Source: Halococcus salifodinae DSM 8989 (GTDB lineage Archaea > Halobacteriota > Halobacteria > Halobacteriales > Halococcaceae). From it: a stretch of 64,000 bases of DNA. The stretch spans positions 94,707-158,706 of the forward strand of contig NZ_AOME01000013.1 of the NCBI RefSeq assembly GCF_000336935.1, written 5' to 3'. Below, one piece after another: positions 34,262 through 43,275 of this stretch. The translations under genes were made by a program, and so were the position numbers. Position 1 is the first letter of the stretch. Each line of letters opens with the position of its first letter. The notes under the pieces are model-generated. The model saw nothing but the letters and a program-made list of their open reading frames with translations. It made no database searches and was not told the DNA's origin.

Positions 34262-36088
34262 TCAACTGCGTTCGTCATCGGTCACACGCACGACGACGAC
34301 GTCGTCACGGGCCTGGGTTGCGGACGATAGCTGCGGTGGAACCGACTCGACCGCTCGTGGCCGGACCAGACGGACCTGAGTGGACGGGGATGATCGATCG
34401 AGCGAGAGCCAGGCTTCGATCGAGTAAGACAGGAGTGGAGTCACCGAGTGGGCGTTCCGTCCGGACGCGTTTCGGGCGTCGAACTTGTTCGGATAGTCGA
34501 CGAGGTAGACGACCGTAGCGTTCGGTGTGTCCGCGAGGTCGTCGCTGACCGCGTCGAGCGAGCGCTGGTTGAGCTCGCCCGCAGCTTCCCAGCCGCGGTC
34601 TGTGGAGAGTGCCGGAGAGGCGGCACCCATCGATACGAGAACCACCAGTAGCACGGACACGGCTGTGAGGTTCCCCGTACGATCGCCGATCGTGGGCGTG
34701 TGTTCGAGATGGGTGTGGAATCGGTTGACACAACCAATCACGAGCAGCGAGAACCCGGCCAACACCGGGACGAGGACGCTGTACGCGTTGCGAATTCCGA
34801 ACCCGAACGACAGCGGCTGGAGAAGGATCTGCTTGGCGAAAAGCAGACCGGCGAGCGGACCAACGAACCAGCAGCCGAAAAAGAGCAGCTGTCGACGCGT
34901 GGCAGCGGTGAGCGGCTCACGGCTCAGCATCGCCGTCAGGATCGCCGCACCACACCCACCAACGAACAGGATCGGGACGACGATCTCGACGAGTGCCGGC
35001 GGGTCGAGACGAGTGGGCGTCTCTGCGCCGACCCCCAGGACGTACGGGATCGCCGCCAAGGAGACGAGACAGCCGATCGCCGTGATCGTCCGCCAGACGG
35101 TGTGTCGCCCGCGGGTGAACCAGCCGCGTCCGGCAAGCACGACGAAGCCGACGACGCCGAGCGCCACCACGCCGACGAAGACCAGACCGACCGACAGAGT
35201 CGTCGCGTCCGTTCCCGCTGCGTTGAACTGAACCGGCAGCACGGTCCAGAGGACGTATTTCCCAGCGGTCAGCAACACGTTTTCGAGCGTGTAGGACGGC
35301 AACCCCCCGAACGGCGAGTGGTAGCCACCGAGACCGCCGAGAACCGCCACCCTGACGGCGGCGTAGAGAAGCGTGACCACCGCGAACGATCCCATCGCAG
35401 TGAGACCGGCGCGGAGTCGTTGCATGGGCCCCTCGTCCTGCTGGAGAGTAGCCCAGACCAGCAGCAAAGCCGGCACGACGAGTGCGGTTTCCTTCGATCC
35501 GAGCGCCAGCGTGTACGCGACGAGTGCGGCGATGAGCGGACGATACGGCCGGAGCGTCCACTCACGGTTCTGGCGTCGGTGTCGCTGCCACCGACGATGC
35601 CAGCGCACGAACAGCGAGATCGTTCCCAACACGAAGATCGCCAGGAGGATGTCCTGCCGCCGGGCGATCACGGGCACGACTTCGACGGTCACGGGATGAA
35701 CGGTGAACAGCAGCCCCGTCAGGTAGCCGACGCGGGGACGGTCGGTTATTTCGGTGATCGTGACCACCACGAGAACGGTCCCAACGGCGTGAAGAACGAC
35801 GTTCGTGAGGTGATATCCGAAGGGATCGAGCCCCCAGAGCGCGTGATCGATCGCGTACGTCAGGCTGGCTACCGGTCGATAGAACAGCGCCATCGAAGCG
35901 AAATCCGAGCCGGCCATGAGCGGCTGCGTGAACAGCGTGCCGATCGCTGCCGGATTCGACACTCGATTCGTCTCGATGAGCGGCAACGTATCGGTAGCCA
36001 CGAACCACAGGTCGAGAGACTCGGCGTGAACGAGGCACGCAAACAGCGCGATCGGGAGGAGCAATCGGGCGTCGAGTCGCGATCCCAT
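34262..36088 (-). CDS. Polytopic membrane protein, GT-C / TMTC-like glycosyltransferase candidate
   Basis: A 608-residue protein with about 10-12 hydrophobic helices and an extracellular C-terminal domain of about 120 residues. The segment FYRPVASLTYAIDHALWGLDPFGYHLTNVVLHAVG followed by TVHPVTVEVVPVIARRQDILLAIF matches the pattern of TMTC/DUF1736-type GT-C proteins, with YRP in the first loop region and HPv.vE.v..i..RqD in the next. GT-C enzymes transfer sugars from lipid-linked donors on the outer side of the membrane, so a role in surface glycan assembly is plausible. That role is inference. TATA-like CTTATCAA at 36112-36119 lies about 25-30 nt before the ATG, which indicates a leaderless transcript. 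Confidence 0.78.
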   Translation of the reverse strand: MGSRLDARLLLPIALFACLVHAESLDLWFVATDTLPLIETNRVSNPAAIGTLFTQPLMAGSDFASMALFYRPVASLTYAIDHALWGLDPFGYHLTNVVLHAVGTVLVVVTITEITDRPRVGYLTGLLFTVHPVTVEVVPVIARRQDILLAIFVLGTISLFVRWHRRWQRHRRQNREWTLRPYRPLIAALVAYTLALGSKETALVVPALLLVWATLQQDEGPMQRLRAGLTAMGSFAVVTLLYAAVRVAVLGGLGGYHSPFGGLPSYTLENVLLTAGKYVLWTVLPVQFNAAGTDATTLSVGLVFVGVVALGVVGFVVLAGRGWFTRGRHTVWRTITAIGCLVSLAAIPYVLGVGAETPTRLDPPALVEIVVPILFVGGCGAAILTAMLSREPLTAATRRQLLFFGCWFVGPLAGLLFAKQILLQPLSFGFGIRNAYSVLVPVLAGFSLLVIGCVNRFHTHLEHTPTIGDRTGNLTAVSVLLVVLVSMGAASPALSTDRGWEAAGELNQRSLDAVSDDLADTPNATVVYLVDYPNKFDARNASGRNAHSVTPLLSYSIEAWLSLDRSSPSTQVRLVRPRAVESVPPQLSSATQARDDVVVVRVTDDERS

Positions 36089-36111
36089 CCGTCTAGATCT
36101 TCAGTCGGTGG

Positions 36112-36119
36112 TTGATAAG
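36112..36119 (-). promoter_or_regulatory. TATA-like box of the 34262-36088 gene
   Basis: CTTATCAA on the minus strand, centred about 28 nt upstream of the ATG at 36088. This spacing puts transcription start at or next to the start codon. Confidence 0.5.
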
Positions 36120-36256
36120 CAACGCGAACACCGATCGACACAGAGCTCGGACTCCTACCCGGGGTGTAGTCGCGCTCGACGCCGCAAACGGGCATTTCTG
36201 GACCACGTGGATACGCCGACGAGGGGAGCCGCCGGCGATCCGGCCATAATCCTCAC

Positions 36257-37399
36257 GTGACTCCTCGCCGCAGTACCGTCGTGATCGCCACCGCCTATCG
36301 GTCGCTCGACCGGTTGTTCCGTCGATGGTTTCTCGCCGCCGACCCGCTCAAACGCGTCTGCGCCTGGCTCGCGGTGGCTGTCTGTATCGTCGCCGTTTTT
36401 CTGGGTTCGCCGCCCGCCTACTCGCTCGACTCGCTGTACACCGACCATCTGCATCACGCCTACGCCGCGTGGGCGCTCCTCAACATCGGTCCGGAGGTCT
36501 TCACGACACCGATCGGTCAGTGGGAGTTCGGTGCGCTGCGGCCGTTCGTCAACTGGGCTGCCCTCCCGTATCTCTACCCGTTCGGGTCGTTACTGCTGTT
36601 CTTACCGTTCGGTGTGGTGAACAATCTCGGGCTACTCCCCGCGTCGGTAGTCAATCTCGCGATGGTGGTGACTTTCGGGCTCGGCGGCGTGGGTGCGACG
36701 TGGCTGCTCGCCCGGACGCTGCGTGGGAGCTATCGTCCCGTCCTCGTGGGGAGCGTCCTCCTCGTGGCTGCGCCCCTCTACGTGTTCTGGGGACTGAACG
36801 GCTTTTTCGATCCGATCGCTGCCGCAGTAGCGCTGTACGGGATTCTTGCGTACCGACAGGGGCGGGACGGCGTTGCCATGCTGGCGCTCGTCGCCGCACT
36901 CTCGTTGCATTACCGGCTCTGGTATCTCGGTCCGCTGGCGGTTGTGGTCACCGTCCGGTACGTGCGGGCGCGAAACTGGACGGTGGACTGGCGATTGGGG
37001 CTCGCCGGTGTGCTCGGTGGTGCATCGGTTGCGTCGTTCGTGCTGTCGATTCCCGGGTTCACACACCTGAGCGAAACCCCACAGTTCAACGCGAGCCCGA
37101 TTGCAGTGACGGCTGGGATCACGCCGCTCGTCGCGGCCACGCTCGTCTGTGGAGCGCTCGTTCTCGTGGTCGTCTATCGATACGAGTCGGATCCGATCGT
37201 GCTGGCGACAGTAACACTGGCGATCACGTCGATGGTCGTTCTCACGCAGTGGTCGCCCTGGTATCCGATAGTTCTGACGCCCGTGTTCGGGCTCGTGAAC
37301 CACCGTCGGAGTCACGTCACGCTGGTGGCAGGGTTCTACGGAGTGACGCTCCTCCTCGGGTTCGTGGCGGCGAATCACTCGCTGCTGCGCTTCCTGTAA
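36257..37399 (+). CDS. Polytopic membrane protein, putative GT-C-like
   Basis: A 380-residue membrane protein with about 9-10 hydrophobic helices, including LAVAVCIVAVFLGSPPAYSL, YLYPFGSLLLFLPFGVVNNLGLL and ATLVCGALVLVVVYRYE. An acidic/His-rich first loop (SLDSLYTDHLHHAYAAWALLNIG) resembles the first extracellular loop of GT-C glycosyltransferases, but no firm family match can be made. The start is a GTG at 36257. It is divergent from the GT-C/TMTC-like gene, with 168 bp between the starts, which suggests a related function in envelope glycan or polymer synthesis. Confidence 0.72.
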   Translation: MTPRRSTVVIATAYRSLDRLFRRWFLAADPLKRVCAWLAVAVCIVAVFLGSPPAYSLDSLYTDHLHHAYAAWALLNIGPEVFTTPIGQWEFGALRPFVNWAALPYLYPFGSLLLFLPFGVVNNLGLLPASVVNLAMVVTFGLGGVGATWLLARTLRGSYRPVLVGSVLLVAAPLYVFWGLNGFFDPIAAAVALYGILAYRQGRDGVAMLALVAALSLHYRLWYLGPLAVVVTVRYVRARNWTVDWRLGLAGVLGGASVASFVLSIPGFTHLSETPQFNASPIAVTAGITPLVAATLVCGALVLVVVYRYESDPIVLATVTLAITSMVVLTQWSPWYPIVLTPVFGLVNHRRSHVTLVAGFYGVTLLLGFVAANHSLLRFL

Positions 37400-37470
37400 A
37401 CGCTCTCGTCTTCACCGGACGGTCACCGTTGAGCGCCACAACTTTACAGCGAAAGCCCGTCTCTCGGACA

Positions 37471-37884
37471 ATGCCCGACGGAGCACACATCGCCGACGTC
37501 GCCGACGTGCCGGACGTCGGTTCCTACCTGTTCACGGCGGCGGATGCGTTCACCAACGAGCAGGAACTCATCCTCGTCCGCTGTGACGACGAGCCGGGTA
37601 TCCAGGGCTGGGTCAACAACTGCACCCACGAGAACCAGCGCCTCGACCGCGGAACGGGGGCAGCGATGCGCGACGGGACAATCATCTGTCCGAAACACGG
37701 CTCGATGTTCGACGCCTGCTCCGGCGAGTGTGACAACGGGGAGGCCGCCGGGACGACGCTCCCGCCGGTCGAGATCACGGTCGCCGACGGGAGCGCGTTC
37801 CTGACCGACGGCAACTACACGTATCTGCACGACGGCGGCGTCGGCAACGACGAACCGAGTTCGTCCTCGCATCTCTCGTTCTGA
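37471..37884 (+). CDS. Rieske [2Fe-2S] ferredoxin-like protein
   Basis: A 137-residue soluble Rieske protein. The cluster ligands are C51/H53 (CTH) and C73/H76 (CPKH), with GSMFDACSGECDNGEA after the second pair, as in Rieske ferredoxins and nitrite-reductase small subunits. There is no signal peptide or membrane anchor, so it is cytosolic and likely an electron carrier for an oxygenase or reductase. No such partner is adjacent. The ATG at 37471 follows GCGAAAGCC. A T5 tract at 37934-37938 downstream may terminate transcription. Confidence 0.92.
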   Translation: MPDGAHIADVADVPDVGSYLFTAADAFTNEQELILVRCDDEPGIQGWVNNCTHENQRLDRGTGAAMRDGTIICPKHGSMFDACSGECDNGEAAGTTLPPVEITVADGSAFLTDGNYTYLHDGGVGNDEPSSSSHLSF

Positions 37885-37933
37885 TTCCAGAAGAGCGTCG
37901 CCGCGGTATCGACACACCCGAAAAGATACTGAC

Positions 37934-37938
37934 TTTTT
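37934..37938 (+). terminator. Possible T-tract terminator after the Rieske gene
   Basis: A run of five T about 50 nt after the stop codon of the Rieske gene, between two convergent genes. Archaeal termination can occur at such T-tracts without a hairpin, but the evidence is weak. Confidence 0.3.
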
Positions 37939-38016
37939 CGACAACGGTGTGGCCATCTTTCTGCCCAGGGCCACGATCGAGACGAAGCGTCGGTCCGGAA
38001 GCGGGTAGTGCCGGCG

Positions 38017-40314
38017 TCACTCGCTCCGTTCGGCGGTGTCGGTTGCGAGGTCCGGCCGAATCCGTGAGAGCCGCATCGCGTTGCCGGTCACGCCGACGGT
38101 CATCCCGGCGTCGCCAGCGAGCACCGCCAACCAGATCGGGACGTAGCCGAACGGGACCGCGACCGCGAGCCCGGCCTTGACGAGGAGGCTCCCGACGATG
38201 TTCTGGCGGATGACGCCGTTCGCGTCGTTCGCGAGTTCGTAGAGGTAGGGGAGTTTCGCGAGATCGTCGCCCATCAACGCGATGTCCGCGGTTTCGAGCG
38301 CCGTATCGGTTCCGGCGGCTCCCATCGCGATGCCGACCGACGCCGTGGCGAGCGCCGGCGCGTCGTTGATTCCGTCACCGACCATCGCAACCCCATCGTA
38401 CTCCTCGACCAGTTCCTCGATAGCTTCGACTTTCTCGTCCGGAAGCAGCTCCGCGCGGTGCTCGTCGACACCGACCTGTTCGGCGATCGCGCGCGCGGTG
38501 CGGTCGTTGTCGCCCGTGAGCATCATCGTGCGCTCCACGCCGAGATCCTTCAGCCGGGCGATCGTGCGTTTGGCCTCGGGGCGCACCTCGTCCGCCACGG
38601 CGACGACGCCCTCGATCTCGTCTTCAGTTCCGACGAGCACGACGGTTTTCCCTTCGGACTGGAGTTCGGGCACCGTCTCCTCCAGCAGATCGAGGCAGTT
38701 GTGCCGTTCGCAGAGCTGGCGCGTCGTTTCGGTGACGACTCCGCCATCGGTCGTGGCGTGAACGTGTGAGAGATCGAAACCGAGGTCGTCGAACAAGCCG
38801 GGCTTGCCGGCGAAGTGTGGCGTGCCGTCGAGCTCGGCCCGAACGCCCTTGCCCGTGATGGCCTCGAAGTCGTCGATCTCGCGCTCGGCGACGTCCGCGC
38901 TCCCGGCCTCGGCGACGATCGCCTCGCCGATCGGGTGCTCGCTTCGGGCTTCGAGTCCCCGTGCACACCGGAGGACGTCATCCTCGGTGTTCCCGTGGAG
39001 CGGAACGACGTCGGTCACGGTGAGTTCGCCCTTCGTGAGTGTCCCGGTCTTGTCGAACGTGACGACGTCGACCGCACCCATCGCTTCGAGGTGGTTGCCG
39101 CCCTTGATGAGCACGCCGTTGTCGGCCGCGCTCGTGATGCCCGACACGACCGAGACGGGCGTCGAGATCACGAACGCACACGGACACGCAAGGACGAGGA
39201 GCGTCAGTCCGTAGACGACGGCGGTCGACCACGCCGTTCCGAGCACGAACGGGCTCCCCAGCGTGACGAGGACGGCGAAGGCGACGACCACGGGCGTGTA
39301 CCACGCTGAAAATCGCTCGACGAACTGCTCGCGCTCGGTCTTGTTCGACTGGGCGTCCTCGACCATCTCGACGATGCGCGAGAGGGTGTTGTCGGCGGCC
39401 GCAGACGTGACCTGGATTTCGAGGTACCCCTCCTCGTTGATCGTGCCGGCGTAGACTTCGTCACCGGTGGTTTTGTCGACCGGGACGCTCTCGCCAGTGA
39501 TCGGGGCCTGGTTGACCGCGCTATCGCCGTCGACGACGTCGCCGTCCATCGGGATCTTCTCACCCGGTCGCACCACGACGACATCGCCCACCGAGACGTC
39601 TTCGACCGGGACCGTCTCCTCGCCGTCGTCTCGCTTGACGGTCGCCTCGTTCGGCGAGAGATCCATGAGCTCCTGGAGCGAGTTGCGGGCCTGGTCCATC
39701 GAGGAGCGTTCGAGCAGCTCGGCGACGCTGAACAGGAACGCAAGCGTCGCGGCCTCGAAGTAGAGCGCCTCGCCGAACGCGAGGCTCGCGACCAGCGCCC
39801 CGAGGATGGCGACCGACATCAGGAAGTCGATGTCGAGGTTCAGGTTTCGCGCCGAGTAGTAGCCGTTCCGGAGGATTTCCTGGCCCCCGACCGCGACGCC
39901 GATCAAGAACAGAATATCGGCAACGAAGAGTTCACTCCCGAGGACCGTTCCAACCGCGGCGTTCTGCGCTGCCAGGACGAACTCGAAGAGGAGGCCGAGC
40001 GCGAGAAATCCTCCACTGATCCACGTTTTGAGCGCGCGCGGACTCGTCCAGATGCTGTCGTTCGCGCCGCCGTCGGTCGTTCCTTCGCTCGTGGTGTCGG
40101 TGACGTCGTAGCCGGCGCTCTCGATGGCAGTTACGACATCCGTCTTCTCGACGGACGTCGTGTCGTAGGTGATGGCTACCGTGCCAGTTGTCGGCTGAGT
40201 TTTGTACGACGAGACGCCGGCGAGTCGATCGAGGGCGTTCTCGACTTTGCCCGCACACGAGGGACAGTCCATCCGCGGAACGGAGAGTTTCGTGGTCGTT
40301 TCGCCCGAGTCCAT
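38017..40314 (-). CDS. Heavy-metal P1B-type ATPase, Zn/Cd exporter class
   Basis: A 765-residue metal pump. It has an N-terminal HMA domain with metal site MDCPSCAG (C17, C20 region), membrane helices, actuator motif GESVPVDK, transmembrane metal site ACPCAF (about 377-379), phosphorylation motif DKTGTLT (about D421), SEHPIGEAIV and MVGDGINDAPAL. The last helices read PIWLAVLAGDAGMTVGVTGNAMRL, and the Asp-x-Gly element there resembles ZntA/CadA (P1B-2) rather than copper pumps, so Zn2+/Cd2+/Pb2+ export is likely. The ATG at 40314 is preferred to 40344 because the TATA-like TTGATAAAA lies about 27 nt upstream. It is followed on the same strand by no other gene and preceded by uspA. Confidence 0.93.
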   Translation of the reverse strand: MDSGETTTKLSVPRMDCPSCAGKVENALDRLAGVSSYKTQPTTGTVAITYDTTSVEKTDVVTAIESAGYDVTDTTSEGTTDGGANDSIWTSPRALKTWISGGFLALGLLFEFVLAAQNAAVGTVLGSELFVADILFLIGVAVGGQEILRNGYYSARNLNLDIDFLMSVAILGALVASLAFGEALYFEAATLAFLFSVAELLERSSMDQARNSLQELMDLSPNEATVKRDDGEETVPVEDVSVGDVVVVRPGEKIPMDGDVVDGDSAVNQAPITGESVPVDKTTGDEVYAGTINEEGYLEIQVTSAAADNTLSRIVEMVEDAQSNKTEREQFVERFSAWYTPVVVAFAVLVTLGSPFVLGTAWSTAVVYGLTLLVLACPCAFVISTPVSVVSGITSAADNGVLIKGGNHLEAMGAVDVVTFDKTGTLTKGELTVTDVVPLHGNTEDDVLRCARGLEARSEHPIGEAIVAEAGSADVAEREIDDFEAITGKGVRAELDGTPHFAGKPGLFDDLGFDLSHVHATTDGGVVTETTRQLCERHNCLDLLEETVPELQSEGKTVVLVGTEDEIEGVVAVADEVRPEAKRTIARLKDLGVERTMMLTGDNDRTARAIAEQVGVDEHRAELLPDEKVEAIEELVEEYDGVAMVGDGINDAPALATASVGIAMGAAGTDTALETADIALMGDDLAKLPYLYELANDANGVIRQNIVGSLLVKAGLAVAVPFGYVPIWLAVLAGDAGMTVGVTGNAMRLSRIRPDLATDTAERSE

Positions 40315-40336
40315 TACCGACGCTACGAACCGCACT

Positions 40337-40345
40337 TTTATCAAA
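40337..40345 (-). promoter_or_regulatory. TATA-like box of the P1B ATPase gene
   Basis: TTGATAAAAG on the minus strand lies about 25-30 nt before the ATG at 40314, in an AT-rich spacer after the uspA gene. This suggests the ATPase has its own leaderless promoter. Confidence 0.5.
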
Positions 40346-40419
40346 CTAGCTGCCAGAATAGCGGGTTATAATAATAGTTTTTGTTAATAAGCCGCCGTTG
40401 GGATAGTAACTACGCCGTT

Positions 40420-40878
40420 TCAGGCGGTGTCTTCGTCGGCGACGCTGACCGCCATGACGGGGACATCGGCTCCTCGAATGACCCGTTCGGTGACGCTCCC
40501 GAGGAGACGGCGTTGGAGCCCCGAGTGACCGTGTGTTCCCATCACGATGAGATCGGCGTCGTCGTCGGCGGCACTCGTGAGTATCCGTTCGTCGGGCGTC
40601 CCCTCCAGCACCTCCGTGACGAGTTCGGCGCCGGCATCCGCAGCCGCGGCTTCGACCTCGCCGAGGACTTGCTCGCTGGTTTCCTGCCCGATGTCTCTGA
40701 TCGCGTCGTCGACCTCGGTTCGCGAGACCGTCAGCCAGCTCTTGTCGGTATCGATGACGAACAGGGCGTGGAGGATCGCATCGTTCTGGGTGGCGAGCCC
40801 GAGCGCGTGCCCGAGGGCAGCGGCTGCGGGATCGCTTCCGTCCGTCGGAACGAGGATGTGTTCGTACACGTCAGTCAC
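40420..40878 (-). CDS. Universal stress protein, UspA family
   Basis: A 152-residue UspA-fold protein. It starts with YEHILVPTDGSDPAAAALGHALGLA and ends with IVMGTHGHSGLQRRLLGSVTERVIRGADVPVMAV. The G-x2-G-x9-G(S/T) ATP-binding motif is present as GTHGHSGLQRRLLGSVTE, so it probably belongs to the ATP-binding subgroup. It acts in the cytosol as a stress-associated dimer. It sits between the metal permease and the P1B ATPase genes on the same strand, which hints at co-regulation with metal stress. Confidence 0.92.
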   Translation of the reverse strand: MTDVYEHILVPTDGSDPAAAALGHALGLATQNDAILHALFVIDTDKSWLTVSRTEVDDAIRDIGQETSEQVLGEVEAAAADAGAELVTEVLEGTPDERILTSAADDDADLIVMGTHGHSGLQRRLLGSVTERVIRGADVPVMAVSVADEDTA

Positions 40879-40956
40879 CCCTCACGCATCCCGTTCGCGC
40901 CGAGCGTCCCGTTCGTGCTGGTCGTACGTTGCGGGTGCTGTGAATCGGAACGACCG

Positions 40957-42216
40957 TCATCCGAGTACCCCGAACCCGAACTGGGCGTACGGCCAGAGGT
41001 AGTAGACGAGGACCCCGACGATGACGCCCGGGATCGTCGTGTAGATGGTCGCGATGATGGCGGCCTTCATGTCGATCGCCATCAACGGGAACAGCGCGTC
41101 GCCGTCCTGACTGATGGCGTTCGCGACGAGCGCCGAGAACGGAATGGCTTCTTCGAGAGCGTACAGCTGTGCGAACACGATGTGGGCCGCACAGCCGGGG
41201 ATGAGGCCGAGCACCGCGCCCGCGATCGGCGCGAGAATGCCCGCAGCTGCCGCGAGTCCGGCGATATCCAGTCCGGTGAGCAGGAGCCCGTACTCGTAGA
41301 GCAGGTAGCCAGCGACGACCCACACGGTCACCATCGCGGTCTCCATCGCGGAGTGCTGGAAGGTCTTGTACAGGCTGTCGAACGAATCCATGATGCGGCC
41401 GGTCTCGCCTTCGCCGATGTAGTGTTTGCCGACGAAGTACAGGTAAAACGATAGCGTGGTGCCGAGGAGGCCAGCGATCGTGAACAGGCCGTCGTACGTG
41501 GCCGCGAGCTCCCACGCGGGCTCTTGAGCGCCTTTGGCGAGGTACATCACGCCGGCGACCAGTCCGCCCGCGAGGACGATCCACCACAGAACGTGGATCG
41601 CGTGACTCGCGCGTTCGAGCAGCCCGGAGTTCGGCAGGTAGCTCGGCATATCGCTGCCGTGATCGTGGTCGTGGTCGTGACCGTCGGGGCCGTCGTAGTC
41701 GGCGATGCTCGGGCCACCGTGGGCGACACTCGTCGTCGAAAACCCGCCGTCGGTCATCGGGCGACCGATGCGCTCGACCGCGTTGTCGACGTAGCCGACG
41801 CCGAGCCCGAAGATGTCGATGGCGTAGCCGAACAGGACCGCTGCGACGAACGCCATCCCGTAGGCGTACAACGCTGCCTCGGGGGCGAGCGCGAGGATGA
41901 TGAACGCCGAGTCGCCCGCGGTCGCTGCAAGGGCTGCGACGACAGTGCCGAAGCTAACCGTCCCGCGAATGTACAGCGGCATCGCGATGATGGCACCGCC
42001 ACAGCCCGGGGTGAGTCCGAGCAACGCGCCGGTGAGGGGTTGGGCGCGTTCGTTCTCTTTGAGCCACTCGGTGAGTTGGCCGTCGAACCGATACTGGACG
42101 AGACTGAACAGGAGGATCGTCGCGCCGACGAAGGCCGAGACCTGCACGAAGGCTTCGCGCCAGGAGCCGACGAGGATACCGAGGCCTTCCGGCAGGCCGA
42201 GTTGGAGGGCGATCAT
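40957..42216 (-). CDS. Putative heavy-metal/manganese exporter (ArsP_2-like 10-TM permease)
   Basis: A 419-residue permease with about ten helices in two repeated halves. The paired motifs GALLGLTPGCGGAIIAMPLYIRG and GAVLGLIPGCAAHIVFAQLYALE are the repeated P-G-C signatures of this putative metal-exporter family, and GTVVAALAATAGDSAFIILAL and SALVANAISQDGDALFPLMAI are their partner repeats. A histidine-rich cytosolic loop (GPDGHDHDHDHGSD) probably binds metal. Homologues are annotated as putative manganese transporter or arsenic efflux protein. It lies next to a DtxR-family repressor and a P1B ATPase, which supports a role in divalent-metal homeostasis. Confidence 0.82.
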   Translation of the reverse strand: MIALQLGLPEGLGILVGSWREAFVQVSAFVGATILLFSLVQYRFDGQLTEWLKENERAQPLTGALLGLTPGCGGAIIAMPLYIRGTVSFGTVVAALAATAGDSAFIILALAPEAALYAYGMAFVAAVLFGYAIDIFGLGVGYVDNAVERIGRPMTDGGFSTTSVAHGGPSIADYDGPDGHDHDHDHGSDMPSYLPNSGLLERASHAIHVLWWIVLAGGLVAGVMYLAKGAQEPAWELAATYDGLFTIAGLLGTTLSFYLYFVGKHYIGEGETGRIMDSFDSLYKTFQHSAMETAMVTVWVVAGYLLYEYGLLLTGLDIAGLAAAAGILAPIAGAVLGLIPGCAAHIVFAQLYALEEAIPFSALVANAISQDGDALFPLMAIDMKAAIIATIYTTIPGVIVGVLVYYLWPYAQFGFGVLG

Positions 42217-42556
42217 CGTTCAGACACTCCCTCGCGGCGATTCCAGCCATCGAAGCCGGAATCGAGTCGGGAGTCAACACAAAGTGTGCCGTTCATCTCA
42301 CACGATTGTGGAAATGCAAAGGGGATAAAGGTTCCGTCCTAACTCCAAGATTAGACTGGGCTAAAAGTCATGGCCGGTCGAACGAAAGCTCCGATGGGCG
42401 CTGCCAGTCGTACATCACGATCACTCGTCGGCCGAGAGGGACGGGACGCGGAGCCTGTCCGGAACCGTCTGGACAGCGTTCGTGCTCGGGTTCACTCTCG
42501 GGATTCTCTGCTCTCAACCGTCGATACAGCGGTCGGTCGCGGTGAAACAGCGACGA
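42217..42556. other. Intergenic region between the metal permease and DtxR-family genes
   Basis: 340 bases without a supportable gene. It should contain the promoter of the permease: on the minus strand CCTTTATCC (about 42322-42330) could be its TATA element. A TTAG-N6-CTAA inverted repeat at 42351-42364 lies just upstream of it. The remainder shows nothing recognisable. Confidence 0.5.
42351..42364. promoter_or_regulatory. Candidate DtxR-family operator (TTAG-N6-CTAA)
   Basis: TTAGACTGGGCTAA is a 4-bp inverted repeat with a 6-nt spacer upstream of the metal permease gene. DtxR/MntR/SirR repressors bind TTAG..CTAA-type palindromes. The same pattern occurs at 43908-43921. The arms are short, so this remains a candidate. 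Confidence 0.35.
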
Positions 42557-43252
42557 TCACCCAGCCAGCGTCATCTCGCTATCAGACGGCTCGGAGTCGG
42601 TATCGCGAACGCGGATGGCGGTCGCGATTTCCGTGGGGAGCGAGACGGTGTCGTCGGCGTCGTCGGACGCGACGGTGAGCATCCCGAACGGCGCGATCTC
42701 GGTGATTTCGAGACGGGTGCCGGGCGTGATGCCGGCGTCGGCGAGGTAGGCGAGCACCGCCGAATCGCTGTCGGCCACCTGTGTGACGACCACCGTCTCG
42801 CCCTCGTCGTACTCCGAGAGCGGATCGTCGTCGGCGTCGGTTGGTTCGAGGTCCTCGGTCGGAATCGGCGCGCCGTGCGGGTCGGCGCTCGGATCTTCGA
42901 GGACGGCCGCGAGTTCGGTTTCGAGTCGTTCGCTGATGTGGTGTTCGAGCTGGTCGGCCTCGTCGTGAACTTCGGTCCAGTCGTACCCCAGATGCTCGGT
43001 CAGAAACAGTTCGAGCAGTCGGTGATGGCGGATGGTTTCGAGCGCGACGAGCTCACCCTCGGGGGTCAGTCGCACGCCCTTGTACTCCTCGCGCTCGACG
43101 AGACCCTGTTCTTGCAACCGCTTCATCGTCGCCGTCACCGTCGGCGCTGTGACGCCAAGCGCATCGGCAACGGCCGACGTGGCAACCGGGTCGTCACCGT
43201 CTTGGAGCTGGTACACCGCCTTGATGTAATCCTCCGCCTTCGCGCTCGGCAT
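42557..43252 (-). CDS. DtxR/MntR/SirR-family metal-dependent transcriptional repressor
   Basis: A 231-residue regulator. It has an N-terminal winged helix (residues about 1-65: SAKAEDYIKAVYQLQDGDDPVATSAVADALGVTAPTVTATMKRLQEQGLV), then the metal-binding/dimerisation domain with HHRLLELFLTEHLGYDWTEVHDEADQLEHHIS (His and Glu ligands), and a C-terminal FeoA/SH3-like domain (ITPGTRLEITEIAPFGMLTVA). It senses Mn2+ or Fe2+ and represses metal transport genes. The minus-strand TATA-like TTTAGTAG (43273-43280) is about 25 nt before the ATG, so the mRNA is probably leaderless. A partial TAG..CTA inverted repeat overlaps it, which is compatible with autoregulation. Confidence 0.92.
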   Translation of the reverse strand: MPSAKAEDYIKAVYQLQDGDDPVATSAVADALGVTAPTVTATMKRLQEQGLVEREEYKGVRLTPEGELVALETIRHHRLLELFLTEHLGYDWTEVHDEADQLEHHISERLETELAAVLEDPSADPHGAPIPTEDLEPTDADDDPLSEYDEGETVVVTQVADSDSAVLAYLADAGITPGTRLEITEIAPFGMLTVASDDADDTVSLPTEIATAIRVRDTDSEPSDSEMTLAG

Positions 43253-43275
43253 ATCGACTCCTAGTTGTCTGGCTA

